From the NCBI RefSeq assembly GCF_014851395.1, contig NW_024041150.1, positions 6,015,508 to 6,079,507 of the forward strand: a stretch of DNA of 64,000 nucleotides, given 5' to 3'. The notes under the pieces are model-generated. The model was not told where the DNA came from and ran no database searches. It saw only the letters and a program-made list of their open reading frames with translations. Within the stretch, counting starts at the first letter, position 1. Each line of letters begins with the position of its first letter. Below, piece after piece: positions 43,370-56,200 of this stretch. A program made the translations under genes and the position numbers. The DNA comes from Micropterus salmoides. Taxonomy: Eukaryota; Chordata; Actinopteri; Centrarchiformes; Centrarchidae.

Positions 43370-43560
43370 TGACATCGGGTGCAATTTCCCGAGTAACCCG
43401 TACTATGAAAGGCAGATAGATGTTAGCCGAGGTCTGTTGCCATGGCAGTTTACGCTGCATCTTTAAACTGCTCCAAGCAGGTTTTGTTCGTGGTTAACTC
43501 GAGGTTACCCTGTATGTGTGGACTACACACCACATCTGTACTCAGAGTTGATGATGAGAA
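43370..43560. repeat. Dispersed repeat remnant
   Basis: gtttacgctgcatctttaaa, ctgctccaagcag and the gttaactcgaggttaccc region are inverted relatives of 37010-37125 (agctgctcttcggagcagtt ... gcagcgtaaattgcc). This indicates two fragments of one repeat family. Confidence 0.5.
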
Positions 43561-43661
43561 GTATTAATACACACCACTTGATACAATATTTTAAGATTTA
43601 ATCCTGACCTGTTCCAATGCAGTTGTAGCTAAAATGACGTTATTCTTGAGAATAACAGCAA

Positions 43662-43909
43662 TATATGAGAAGCCGCCTAATAATGCTTGATCATACATAC
43701 ATACACGTTCGCACATACATACATACTGTCATTTGTAAGTATGTATGTATCCGCAAGGTGAGTATTTTTGTATGCGCAAGCTTAGTATGTATCTATGTGT
43801 GAGTTTAAGTATGTGTATATGTGAGGGTAAGTATGTGTGTATGTGCAAGGGAGTATGTATGAACGTGCATGCAAAGTATTAAATTTTGGCCTAGGCGGCT
43901 TCTCATATA
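43662..43909. mobile_element. 248-bp MITE with perfect 18-bp terminal inverted repeats
   Basis: 43662-43679 is the exact reverse complement of 43892-43909 (TATATGAGAAGCCGCCTA). The interior is almost entirely a degenerate GTATGTATGT/CATACATA microsatellite-like sequence. If the outer TA is the target duplication, a Tc1/mariner-like origin fits, but this is inferred. Confidence 0.7.
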
Positions 43910-44276
43910 AACAAGAGACACAACTTGTAATTTGAAACAATACAAACAGTACTGTTTCAGAAATTTACTTGCCGTGCTCGAAAGCAGTTTTTTACGAAGA
44001 CGGCCGCGGGAAACAATGACGAAATCATGTGATATTTGGCCGCTCCATCAAGGGTTGCGCGCTGAAGGTGCTGTCACAGCTTGGACTCCAAATGCAGTCA
44101 GGGCTCTGAGAAAATCGCTGTGTTGCTTTTGTCCCGTGTTACTTTCGTCCCGTGTTACTTTCGCCCTGGTTTACCCCTTCCGGCCTGGATCCGCTGTTGC
44201 TTTCAGAACGGTCTTACTTCTTCGTGACATACTTTCAACAAGGTGTTGTTGCATTTTCGTCCACACAACTGCTGCT

Positions 44277-44372
44277 CACTGGATATTTTCTCTTTTTCGG
44301 ACCTTTCTCTGTAAACCCTAGAGATGGTTGAGTGTGAAAATCCCAGTAGATCAGCAGATTCTGAAATACTCT
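44277..44372 (+). repeat. Second copy of the repeat at 6265
   Basis: cactggatattttctctttt through gatcagcagattctgaaata matches 6265-6356 almost perfectly, in the same orientation. It diverges after that. Confidence 0.8.
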
Positions 44373-44499
44373 ATACTCAGCCTGGTATAGAGTATGATGA
44401 CCTGGATACCATATTGTGCCAGACAGATTTTACTTTAACAAGAGAGTATTAATATACTCCTTTGTCTGTTTTATTATTTATTTAATTATGTATTGATTT

Positions 44500-44790
44500 G
44501 TCACCGGGCCGGACAGGGGGGCAGACACGGGGATGGGGGGCACAAACAGGCAGCACAGAGAAAGGACAAGACCTGTAAGAGAAGGGGATGGAAGGTGGGG
44601 ACAACAGGGAAAAGTTGTGGGAAACACCAATTGCAGAAAGCAACAAAACCTGCAACAGAACAGAGAGGGGGGGCTTGGGGAGGAGAAAAACAACAACAAA
44701 ACAAACAAACAAAAAATAGTAATAATAAAAGACAACCAGCCGAACAGCAGCAAAAAACAGCTGACATACAAAGACAACTAAGAGAGAAAT
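44500..44790. other. Purine-rich low-complexity stretch
   Basis: Strong A/G bias on the + strand (ggacaggggggcagacacgg, gagaggggggg, aacaacaacaaaacaaacaa). The bias creates overlapping open frames on both strands, which I do not call genes. Confidence 0.6.
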
Positions 44791-45278
44791 GAAAACAAAA
44801 AACAGTCACGCACACTAAATAAGCAACACAGCACAGCCACGAGAGCTGGAATAATAACAATTAATTTAAATAAGTAACTTTAAGAAAAGCATCAAGAATA
44901 ATTCTTCTCAAGGATTCAATTGATCTAAAATAATATCTGCTTTGCTTCTGGGATGAAAGGAGAATAATGACAGACATCAACTTCCAGCTCCAAACTAATA
45001 AAACACATTTTATTTCCATGTGTTGAAGCCATCACAGTGAACCAGAGCAAGTTGACCAAAACATTTCCCAGCAGCCACTTCTCCCACAGCAGAGTCCAAA
45101 CAGTGCTTCCTGTTCTCTACAGTTAGGTGTCTTATTGGAAATGGTCTCAGTAGATGACAGGATCTGTCTCGTCTCTATCCTTTCTATTGGCCTCCATTTC
45201 TCCTCCTGTTTCCTCCCCTTTCTCTCTCTCCCTCTTTCTCTGCCTACATGAAGCTGACTTTGGAAATGTTGTCATCAT

Positions 45279-46064
45279 TCATACTGATGAACTGCTGATA
45301 TCATTGCTGTCCATTCTGCAGCAACACACAGAGGCCAAAAGCTTGTCTATGAACCCTTTCCTCATGAACACATACAGGACTGAGTCTGCAAGAGGACTGA
45401 ACCTGACAATCATAAGACACAGAATGAAATTGTCATGAATTACATCCAGGTAGAATATGATGCTGGGCAGGAACAGCAGCGTGTAAATAAGCAGCAACAG
45501 AACCAAAACTCCCATAGTTCGTCGTTTTTCATCAGAGGGGACCGAGGTGGAAGCAGACAGGGATTTGAGGGTCCCAACCAGGGAGAAGATTAACAGCAGG
45601 AAGGGAAGGAGGAAGAGGACATTATGTATGTCCCCAGATTTTCAACAAAGAAATAGAAACGGACGGCACAGACAGGAGAAAGGACCCAGACCAGGACACA
45701 GACCACCACAGAGGTCTTGATGGTTCGTCTGAAGCGGTACCACAGTGGGTGGGCGATGACCAAATACCTGTAATACAAGATGGACACAAAGTCTTTGAGG
45801 AGCTTCAGAGTTATAAACTAATATAATGTTCAGACACAGAAGGAGCTGCACACATACTGGATAGACAGACAGATACCTTTCCAGGGCGACGCAGACCATG
45901 AAGTAAACACTGGCAAACAGAGCAGAGAAGTAAATATACATGAAGATGTCAGATATAATCTCATCCACAGTTGGTGCCACATCAGCAATCATGCAGCAGA
46001 GCTGAATCAGGTCGGTAATGAGAAGGTTGATGACGTAGATGGGAGCAACATGATCTCTTCTCAC
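45279..46064 (-). pseudogene. Receptor copy 2, frameshifted and without exon 1
   Basis: Exon 2 is 45877-46064 (188 nt, VRRDHVAPIY through VYFMVCVALE) and exon 3 is 45279-45767, which begins after attacag with the Y of E-R-Y. Exon 3 is 489 nt against 499 in copy 3. It has a frameshifting deletion near 45617-45625, in TM5, where copy 1 has several more bases. TM6, TM7 and the C-terminal CCCRMDSNDIS tail resume in another frame to the stop at 45279-45281. No exon 1 on the minus strand was found to the right before the palindrome spacer. A single assembly error could explain the frameshift, but not the missing exon. Confidence 0.8.
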
Positions 46065-47589
46065 CTGCAGGAAAACATTGGTAAAAGTCAACAAGCAGTT
46101 GGAAACATGTTGTGAAGTCCACCTCCTCCCAAATCTGTCATCCTGCTCTGCCCAGCAGCTGCAGTCAGAGCCATTTCTGACTTTTTCATCCAACAGAAAT
46201 CTCAGATGTGACCCACTGGCCAATCACTGCAGGAACAAGACTAAGGGCCAGATTTCCTGCAGCTTCTGCAGCAGTTTTTCAGCCACAGATATGAAGCGTT
46301 CTGTCTCAAACACATGACCTGGATTTATCCAGACTGGAGTCGCAGTTTGAGGCTCATGTTTGTGTTTGTAAGGTGAGAATCTCTCCTCCTTGAATCAGCA
46401 TTTCAGGGAGGATCGCACAAATAAGAAGAGGAGACATGTTAACAGAAGGTGGGAGTGAGCTGGGAAAGTCTGAGTTTTAGTTTCCTGAACAGATGATCAG
46501 AATTAGTTCAATCAACTCAGGTATGTTGAACCTGATGGAAGCGCCTGCGTGGGGATGAAAAAAAATCATCTATTGAGCTCTGATACTACGTGGGTAAATA
46601 ACGAGCAGAGCCCCCATTTTAATCCAGTGGTGCTGTAGAAACATGGATGGGTGCCAACGTGGACCATGACAAAGTCTTTAAAAACAGGAGTGGAGGAAGG
46701 ATCAATACGTTGTGTCACATTTTATACAGCGTTGCTCATTCATCATTTAGCAGACTGGAATTTCATTAATAAATGATAAAGTGCTGAAATTCTCCTGTAG
46801 CCTATTAGGCTACTTCCAGTTTTTAAATAGGTTGTGTTTATTCAGCTGGAACCTGACGGGACAAAAGGCCGGTGCCTGAAGATGAAAACATGGATCAAAT
46901 ATAAGACGCAGTTTTCTCGTGGACCTGTGATTGTAAAGTCACAGTCCGACCCAGCAGGTCAGCCTATTAATGATTTTCTTGCAGCTGAAAATGTGTGTAG
47001 GTTCAAACTGACTGTTTTGACGTCTATTTTACTTTAATAAAATCTGGCTCATTTTGTATTTTATGAAATGCTGTCACACACATTCAGACTCTCAGCAGCT
47101 AATAATGAAAAACTCACTTATAAAGTACATGAATAGTTTCAGCTGCACCGCAGTCATCCTCACTCAGAAATAGTCACATTATCTCCAGCATGATAACTAG
47201 ATAGGAATGCTCCGATCAGTGTGACTATAGTATGAAAGATTAGGCCTCTTGTTCACTGATCAGTTTTAAACAGATTAGTTTAAACAGTGATCACTATGAA
47301 GCTCACAGTAAGTGTTTCAGAGCATCTGAACCTGACAGCTGCCTTGACGTCCAGAGTCACTGTGTCATAAAGGACAGTGCAGCCTATAGATTCTATTCTG
47401 TGCTGATGTCCAAAGATAATCCTCTGTCCATACATCGATGACAGATTGAGTGGTCATGTCCAAGATCATGTTTGGGTAACAAACTAATAGCTTATCTAAC
47501 TGGGATTTTGATGTTTCTAACGCCGTACTAGCGTTCCAGCATGTGCTTTGATATCGACAGTCTGAATGAGGAAATGTCAGACGGCGCTT

Positions 47590-47785
47590 CAGGCTCCGCA
47601 GGAGGAGTCAGAGAGAAACTCAGGGTTAGTTGAAGTCAACCTCCTTCTGAGGAGGTCAGGTTCGCAGCGTAAGTTTAGAGTTTATCTGATCTCGGTCTGT
47701 GAAACTGAAAACCCAGAGTTTCCCTCATCTCAGGCTGAACATACTCAGAGTTTTCACTAAACCCACTTTCTGAATCGGGGCCCTG
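47590..47785. repeat. Dispersed repeat inside the arm (mirrored at 56205-56400)
   Basis: The end aaacccactttctgaatcgg and gggccc, with gaaactgaaaacccagagtt, resembles the terminus of a common fish DNA transposon. The mirror copy is explained by the palindrome, so it predates the arm duplication. Confidence 0.4.
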
Positions 47786-49233
47786 TTTAAACCTGCTTTA
47801 AATCTGTAATCGACTAGCCTAACCTGTTTTCTGTCTTGTTTCCATCCTGTTTTTATGCTGTTTTGCTTCGTTATCTAGTTGTTTGTTATCTCTAGTTTCT
47901 CTATTGTGGTTTATATCTTGATCTTGGTGTCTTTGTTTTGTCATGTAAAGGGAATTTGAGTACCTTTAAAAGCGTTATAGAAATAAAATGTAGTATCATT
48001 ATTATAATTAAATCATTGGACGAATGAACATTTATGACCTGATGATGGCGCTAAATGAAAAGTCGGGGGATCACGAGTGTTAGTACGATTCATCCTCCAT
48101 GAATGTCTCAGAAGGATTTTTAAAAATCAAACAACAAAAGGCCGAAAATTTAACTTTACTGGCTTAACTAACGTTACCTGCGCGGGAGCGAATGAGAGAG
48201 CGAGAGAGATTGTTGTTATTATTTATTCTCCTGCACAGTAGCAGACAATAAGATGATCCAGCTGTAGCTCTGTGTCTGTCCTCTCTGCTCCACCTGAAGC
48301 TGTGAGCTGCACTTTATCAGAGGCGCTGAAATTAACTTGTGTGGATTTGTAGTGAGGTTGATCACCTGATAGGCAGAGGAGGCATTAGACATATTTCATT
48401 TCAAAATCTATGTTTGGTCCCACCCCTTCCTGGCTCAGGCGATTTCGGAGCTGGCATATAGAGGAGGCGGTTTATTAAGAGAACAATCAATCACACAGTC
48501 CACATCAGTCTCGGGCAAAATGTATAGAAATGTTGAGGGAGAAATAAAAAGTTACTCGAGGCCGGTGCAGCTTCTTCTTTTGTGCTGCTGTTACTTCTGA
48601 AGGCAGCAGTGATGATGTCTGCAGCAGGGGTGGGTACATCTAATGTAGACCTACTCTTAACTTCGCTACATTCTCCATTCAGACCTTTTATAACTTCTCC
48701 AGTCCGTAATCTGCATTTTGCTTCTTTAACCAAAATGAGCTGTGATCCAGGCTGTGCGCGCAGTTCAGCAGTAAAGCGCTGGTCGGGCGCTTGTCACAGT
48801 CACAGAGCAGATGCAAACTTTTAGAAAATCAGGCAAACACCTTCTCAGTTTAAGGCTTTATTGTTCTACTAATACAAATGAAATCCAGTGAGCACACACC
48901 ACGGCACTGGTGACCTGCTGGAAAGCAGCCTGCGTCACACTTTAACAAGCCGGCAAGTGAAAAACTTCTTAAAAGCGTCTTAAGTTTCCGCAGAGCAAAT
49001 GAAGACTTCACACTGTAACATCTACGTCAGACGATCACTGCATTGACTGAGATATATTAAAAGTGTCCTGTTGTTGAACAGAGCATCGCTTTGGACATCA
49101 GCCTGTTTCTTTTCTTTATCTAGCTATTTGTTTTATAGCGATGTCCGACGGTGAGTCCATAAACCGAAGGTCGCCGGTGAAACTAATCTTTCACTCAGCA
49201 GCTAACAGCTGTTATTGTATTTTTGAGATGCAT

Positions 49234-49254
49234 AGAGAGAGAGAGAGAGAGAGA
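49234..49254. repeat. (AG)n microsatellite
   Basis: About ten AG repeats. The mirrored (CT)n tract is at 54749-54768 in the right arm and has nearly the same length. Confidence 0.85.
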
Positions 49255-49436
49255 ATAATTCTTTGCGTTGTGAAGATTATTTAGAGGCTTCAGGAATAAT
49301 CAGATTGCATTGGCAGCCTGTTGTGCTGCAAAGCAAGCGGTTTGGTCGGCTATCTCCACAATAAAAGGCACAGGCAACAAAAGTGATATTTTAAAATGAT
49401 CTTATAAACACCTTCATGGAGATTTAAAAAGGAAAA

Positions 49437-49720
49437 TTAAAGCTGCAAGCAGCGTTGGGCGGGCCCTCGCACTTGTAGCGCGTCCGCGTGTGAGCCGGCC
49501 GAGTTGCATATTCTGGAGCTCTGCCGGTGCGGCTGTGAATTTCCTAAGCGGTTCCGACGCCGCATGAAGGTGCTATATGTCACTTCCTGTGTCCCCTATG
49601 TGGAGCTACATAGCACTTGCCTCTATGAATATAAATCGGTATTGACGTGTAGATGTCTGCGGGGTGGGAGAGTTATCAAGCACGTAAAGTTTGTTTCAGA
49701 TGTGACCATGTACACTGAAC
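49437..49720 (+). repeat. Interspersed repeat beginning agctgcaagcagcg
   Basis: agctgcaagcagcgttgggc, gggccctcgcac and gcgccgcatgaaggtgcta-like text is a familiar fish dispersed repeat. It starts exactly where the left palindrome arm ends, so it may mark the breakpoint. Confidence 0.6.
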
Positions 49721-51100
49721 AATAAAATAAATTCCTTTTATATTTCCCTGCCTTGTTGTTTATGTGTACATACAGAGGAAGAATGTGAGAACAGCACACA
49801 TTTCATCTTTACTGTGTGTTAGAGCATGGGAGAACAGTGGATACTTTTAATACAGCCCACACCCCTAATACTGTGTAACTATAACAAGTAGAGAACAGAA
49901 GAAAAAGATGTTCTTTCTTTACAACTGTCTGCATAGCTTATTCATATTGTGTAATGAATGAAATAAATAGGCCTACTAGGCTCCTCTCTACTTTGACATT
50001 TAAGATTAGCTGGTTTGATCCACCTTCATACACATGTGACATTACTGTACAACTTGAGAAAGGTGAGTTGTTTTCTGCTCCAGCCTGCCTAAAAGAAAAG
50101 CGTTTTTGGGATTAAATGGACTTTATTAGCTGCTGCAGTGCAGGATGAACTCAGAACAGACCCATTTCTCACCTTATTATTCTAAATCATGCAACGAAGA
50201 AGAAGAAATGCATAATAAATCCTGGGACAAAATCTGTCCACAAATACTGTACAGCATGTAGTCTGATGAACAAGACTTGTGTTATAGCTGACTTGGGCAG
50301 TGAAATGTTTAATTTTTTTAATTCATGTGGTCATAGTTGTCCACAACTCAAATCAGAATATAAGAAGAAATGTTTTATACCACCTCAAGAAGGCTTCCTA
50401 TCAGAAAGGTAGGAAGGTATTTCAAATGTACAACTGCAGTACTTAAATCTAAGTAAAGTAATTTCCCTGACATTTTTGTGTTACTTTACTTTTAATAGAC
50501 CCATGTAAGAGGTTTTATACTTCCTGTGAGTATAATCCAATCAATCTTATTTTCATACTTTATATCTGTTGTGTAATTTGATAAATTGTGTTGTATGTGG
50601 TGCTCGCATCGGGTACTACTGAGACTTCATTGCCCTCTTCAGAGAAGACTCTGACTGCAACATGCGTCTTTGTAAAGAGAGAAACGGACAGAAAAAGTCT
50701 CTAACTCTGCCTGTCAGCTCGCTCTGCTCCGTTAAAACTGAATTTACCATACAGAATTGAATACGAGTGCACTCCAGATTTAGCTGCAGCCAGCTGACCG
50801 TGTGCTTCTCCCTATACCGCAGTTCTGTGTCCATGCATGCAGCAAACTGAAAGCACTGTCTGTCGGAGCGTCTACGTGAAAAGAGAAGGAAGACATGGCT
50901 GGTAGTGTCTTCAGAGTTGTTAAACACCTCAGCGCACTGAAGGAAGCCATCTGACTGTGTGAGGGGCAAGATCGTTGATGTCTGCAGGCAGAGTAGGAGC
51001 TCTCCTGTCTGACTGGTCCACCAATAGCAGAGAAGATGACCCCTTGAGACACAGCCCCTCCTCATTTGCATAATGAGGCAGAAATGCATACAGAAATTTA
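49721..51100. other. Palindrome spacer, unannotated part
   Basis: AT-rich sequence. A 157-codon minus-strand frame at 50616-51089 has no recognisable domain, and an overlapping frame runs on the same strand. I leave it uncalled. Confidence 0.4.
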
Positions 51101-51109
51101 AAAAAAGCT

Positions 51110-53096
51110 TGGATGTGTCTGCTTGGATTTCACTGTTCTATGGCCCCTCCCTTGAAGGTGTAGTTACTCTTGAAGCTCAATTAGGACGAGGTCACGTTCC
51201 TGAAGCTCGGCTGAACAGAAACATTTTGATTTACAGCAATGGAAAAAGTTTCATCAGTCTGCAAACATGAGGTCAAGCAGGGTCCTGCCTTACGTGCGAC
51301 GTGTCTCTTCAGACCTACGTGACTCAAGAGGGCGCCATATTGTTCTTTCATTCACTACATTCATTTTGCACTCTGTCACCAGGAAGTCCTGCATCTCATC
51401 AACCCCCACAGAACATCTGCATGTACTGTTTGGCTACAGAGGAGAGATTCACATTCTTGCACATAATGTTCAGCAGATTTATTGCCCTCCTCCTTTAGAT
51501 GAATAAACTTTGATGCTGGGTCGAGTCTGTCCACGTTCAGAGTTTTGTCTCCCCTGTTTGTTATCTGTGTGTCTGTCGGCGTGACTTTCCTTCCCCCACG
51601 TCTCCTGGCTGCTGGCTCCACACACCTGTTCACAATCCACCAATCGTCCTGCTCACCTCACTCACCTGCCTCTCATTAGTTTGCTCACCTGCAGTACATC
51701 AACTGCAGTTTTCCATCCACTCTTCACCAGATGTGTTTTCAGCCTTAGTGATTCTCTCAGTCAGCAGTTTGCTCTCTGGTGGATTTTGCTTGTTGTGCCT
51801 TGTCTGTGCTTTACCTGTCTGCTAACATCTGTCTCTGGTGCTGCAGGATCATCACATGCCCGTCTGCCTCCTGTATGCTTCCTGCCAGGCTCGCTTGCTC
51901 CTTGAGCCACATAGATCCATCACCTCCACTCTCTCTCCGCCTCCTCTGGATTCCCCTGCCGCCACATTCATTCTCCCATTATCACCTGGTTTGCAGCAAA
52001 GACTTACGGTACAACAAGTCCTGCGTTTGAGTCCAGCCTGTTAGCAAACACAACGTACCTGTGTAGCGGTGTAGATGGGCAGACGGTTAAGTTTGTGTTT
52101 CAGAGGACCCAGGAGCAGACACACACTCTGAAGTTTGTTGACAACAAGGTATTTTAATGAGCAACACAACGAGGCTGGAGAGGAAAGGGGAGCGTGGCTG
52201 ACGATGGTGGGAGGCTGGCTCGCTGACTGAAGAGGAGTAGTGGTCTGAGGTGGTCTGAGGAGTCTGGGGTGCAGAATATGGAACAGGAGCCGAGGAGACA
52301 AAAAAGGCACGTGAGCGATACAGTGAGAGAGTAATGGAGAATACAAAAGACAAACTAGTTTTCTGGGCAGAGAGAGTAAACGAAACCATCAGGTGACGAA
52401 TGGCAGGAGAACAGGAGCGTCTGAGTGGAGGAGGTGATTGGGATCAGCTGTGGAGCTTTTTAGAAAATTGTGATTCACAGATTTTGAAACACACAAGTGT
52501 AACAGAGAGAGGATTTTGCTGCCGTGCTGGTAAAGCAGTTCACGTTGGAAACCATGTCATTATTTTAAGACAAGCAGAGTCCATCTTTTCATTTCAAGCC
52601 TACAGGAAGAGTTTGAGACTCAAAGCAGCTCATCTAAACTTACAGCTGAGGTGACGACAGGCAGTCATCTCAGGACCACAGAACAGAATAATGCATATTT
52701 GTGCCTTTCTCACATCTTCAGAAGAGGAAGTGCAGATTAACAGGAACCTACTGCATGTGATCACTTACTATATTTACTGTAGACTGTTTAGCTGCAGAGG
52801 ACAACACATCAGACTTTGCAGTAGCAAAAACTCTTGCAGCTTTCAAAGGTAACATTGCTTTATTCCTATATGTAGAGTTAGAACTTTAAACAGTCATGAA
52901 GATGGATGTGCGGGAATATAAAACTGAAAGACAGCAGTTTGTGATTTGATATGATTGTGGGTAAACTATAGGGACACTGTGTTTGTGTGAACTTCACCTC
53001 ACAGCTTTAGTGATGTCACTGAACAATGTTAGGTAGATATTAAAAAACCTGCTCCCTTTAATAACCTGATCTCTCAAACAGGTTTCACTCTGAAGA
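51110..53096 (+). repeat. Module M, copy B (directly upstream of the intact receptor)
   Basis: Reverse complement of copies A (12900-15675) and C (61362-63300). It includes ggcccctcccttgaaggtgt, tagatgaataaactttgatg, gtacaacaagtcctgcgttt and the stretch up to ctcaaacag/gtttcactctgaaga before the receptor ATG. This is where the receptor's promoter and any 5' UTR exon should lie. The short ORFs in it (for example 51681-51905 and 52400-52654) recur in every module copy but vary in frame and have no known domain. Confidence 0.85.
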
Positions 53097-53273
53097 ATGG
53101 AAGGTCTCTACTTTAACAGCACCTCACAGGACCAAAGCTATGATTACAGCGACAACACTGAGCTCGATGACTATAACAGCAAACTTTATTTCATCATGAA
53201 AGTGGTGACATGCATAATTGTTGCTGTCGGCCTTCCTCTGACCCTGGTGGCCATCTATGCTCTTTATTCTATG
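53097..53273 (+). CDS. Receptor copy 3, exon 1 (N-terminus and TM1)
   Basis: Fifty-nine codons from MEGLYFNSTS to VAIYALYSM. The ATG is chosen because all three exon 1 copies share it and the 15-base leader before it. The donor ATG/gtatgt is phase 0. If not spliced, translation would stop within four codons. Confidence 0.83.
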
Positions 53274-56200
53274 GTATGTACATTCTGACTGAGAGTTATT
53301 TATTTCCTGTCTGTGTCGTGTGTCTGTCCTACAGTCTGTCTGTCTGTAAAGGATCTGGATCTGGTTTGGGGGCTAGGTGTCAGGGGGCTGGGCAGGGGCG
53401 TTTTTAGGATCTTTAAACACTGGGGGCTTAGCCCAGCCCATAAAACTTCATATCTTCACATAATAATTGACCTCCACCCCCCTTCCCAAAGTTAAGTCTG
53501 TAAAGCAGTAAAGTGACAGTAAACGTCCTCTACTTCCTCTCCTCTGGCACAACAAAACTCACAACAACACTAATAACTGTCTCATTTTGATGTTGCTAAA
53601 TTGTAATGTCATGTGTCTAATTATAATATTATAACAACAAAGCTGCGACAGTATGAACACCCAGTATGTCTGGGTGTTAAACACTTAATTTCCTGCATTC
53701 TGGTCTTTTCTGCACCAATTTATTGTGGAAATTATTTATGTAAAGGGACACACAAAATTCAGGTGTTGCTGAATTGTGGTGAGTATTTAAGAACATTTTG
53801 ATAATTTATGACCTTGTAACTGATTATTTATTTCCATCGTAAATGTGCAATTGTACTACTTCCTGCCTTGGCCAGGACACTCTTGGAAAAAGAGTTTTTC
53901 TGGTTTAATAAAGGTTTAATAAAACAATTTAAAATCTAAAACTGTAACAGAATATAATGCAGAGCAGCTCTCAGCTTTCAGATATGTTTCTCCTGTAGAT
54001 CAACTTTTAATATCATCACTGCTGAATCAACAAACACGCAGACGTGACTGATTGGGGTAACCTCTTTAAATGCATGTGGCACCTTTTTACCTCATCAATA
54101 ATAAATTAAATCATTTTAATTCAGTGATAAACTCCTGGACTTTAATAGCTCCTGTGTTTCAGCAGGTTTTCTGCTCATGTTCAAAGTTCTGCACATTCAG
54201 AATCTAACTGGGTTCTCTGACATTTCCACAATAAAGGATATTTTGAGAGGTCAAACAGGATAACTCATCATAAACTTTGCAATCAATCCGCGGTCCACCT
54301 GCGTGCCGCACCGTGTGAAAGGGATCCATACCACGGATTCTGCACCACTACTATCCATGTTGGTGTGGGGATTTAATTCTTGCATGTTTTGTTGTGCAGG
54401 ATCACAGCCCCTGTGTGTCCTCATGAGGAAAGGTTAAGATAGGCTATCAGAGTAAAAGTGGACTGTCTATTGCATCAGACAGGCAACTTGATGAGTTTAT
54501 TTTTTTAAGTAGCCCATTAAAATATTCCTGCAAATGTTATCTGTAATTTAGCTGTTTCTACAATTATTTTCCTTTTTAAATCTCCATGAAGGTGTTTATA
54601 AGATCATTTTAAAATATCACTTTTGTTGCCTGTGCCTTTTATTGTGGAGATAGCCGACCAAACCGCTTGCTTTGCAGCACAACAGGCTGCCAATGCAATC
54701 TGATTATTCCTGAAGCCTCTAAATAATCTTCACAACGCAAAGAATTATTCTCTCTCTCTCTCTCTCTATGCATCTCAAAAATACAATAACAGCTGTTAGC
54801 TGCTGAGTGAAAGATTAGTTTCACCGGCGACCTTCGGTTTATGGACTCACCGTCGGACATCGCTATAAAACAAATAGCTAGATAAAGAAAAGAAACAGGC
54901 TGATGTCCAAAGCGATGCTCTGTTCAACAACAGGACACTTTTAATATATCTCAGTCAATGCAGTGATCGTCTGACGTAGATGTTACAGTGTGAAGTCTTC
55001 ATTTGCTCTGCGGAAACTTAAGACGCTTTTAAGAAGTTTTTCACTTGCCGGCTTGTTAAAGAGTGACGCAGGCTTCTTTCCAACAGGTCACCAGTGCCGT
55101 GGTGTGCGCTCACTGGATTTCATTTGTATTAGTAGAACAATAAAGCCTTAAACTGAGAAGGTGTTTGCCTGATTTTCAAAATGTTTGCATCTGCTCTGTG
55201 ACTGTGACAAGCGCTTTACTGCTGAACTGCGCGCACAGCCTGGATCACAGCTCATTTTGGTTAAAGAAGCAAAATGCAGATTACGGACTGGAGAAGTTAT
55301 AAAAGGTCTGAATGGAGAATGTAGCGAAGTTAAGAGTAGGTCTACATTAGATGTACCCACCCCTGCTGCAGACATCATCACTGCTGCCTTCAGAAGTAAC
55401 AGCAGCACAAAAGAAGAAGCTGCACCGGCCTCGAGTAACTTTTTATTTCTCCCTCAACATTTCTATACATTTTGCCCGAGACTGATGTGGACTGTGAGTG
55501 ACTGACTGGTCTCTTTGTAAACCGCCTCCTCTATATGCCAGCTCCGAAATCGCCTGAGCCAGGAAGGGGTGGGACCAAACATAGATTTTGAAATGAAATA
55601 TGTCTAATGCCTCCTCTGCCTATCAGGTGATCAACCTCACTACAAATCCACACAAGTTAATTTCAGGCCTCTGATAAAGTGTAGCTCACAGCTTCAGGTG
55701 GAGCAGAGAGGACAGACACAGAGCTACAGCTGGATCATCTTATTGTCTGCTACTGTGCAGGAGAATAAATAATAACAACAATCTCTCTCGCTCTCTCATT
55801 CGCTCCCGCGCAGGTAATGTTAGTTAAGCCAGTAAAGTTAAATTTTCGGCCTTTTGTTGTTTGATTTTTAAAAATCCTTCTGAGACATTCATGGAGGATG
55901 AATCGTACTAACACTCGTGATCCCCCGACTTTTCATTTAGCGCCATCATCAGGTCATAAATGTTCATTTGTCCAATGATTTAATTATAATAATGATACTA
56001 CATTTTATTTCTATAACGCTTTAAAAGGTACTCAAATGCCCTTTACATGACAAAACAAAGACACCAAGATCAAGATATAAACCACAATAGAGAAACTAGA
56101 GATAACAAACAACTAGATAACGAAGCAAAACAGCATAAAAACAGGATGGAAACAAGACAGAAAACAGGTTAGACTAGTCGATTACAGATTTAAAGCAGGT

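Larger units (their letters stand above)
44915..49436 (-). repeat. Left arm of the receptor palindrome
   Basis: Reverse-complement match to 54569-58903, from ctaaaataatatctgctttg to catggagatttaaaaagg. It carries receptor copy 2 exons 3 and 2, the 3' flank with poly(A) signal (tttatt at 45009-45014) and about 3.4 kb of intron 1. It differs from the right arm by indels, for example about 150 bp at 46360-46545 that are absent on the right. Confidence 0.92.

Noticed and set aside
44478..44860. Five overlapping frames on both strands
   Set aside because: The purine-rich, low-complexity composition gives stop-poor frames in several registers. No conserved domain is seen.
50616..51089. 157-codon minus-strand frame in the palindrome spacer
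   Set aside because: No domain, overlapping alternative frame on the same strand and no homologous copy in this window. Left uncalled rather than named.
48491..55505. Frame conserved in both palindrome arms (minus 48491-48733, plus 55185-55505)
   Set aside because: Conservation is explained by the recent inverted duplication. There is no domain, no splice model and no copy outside the arms.
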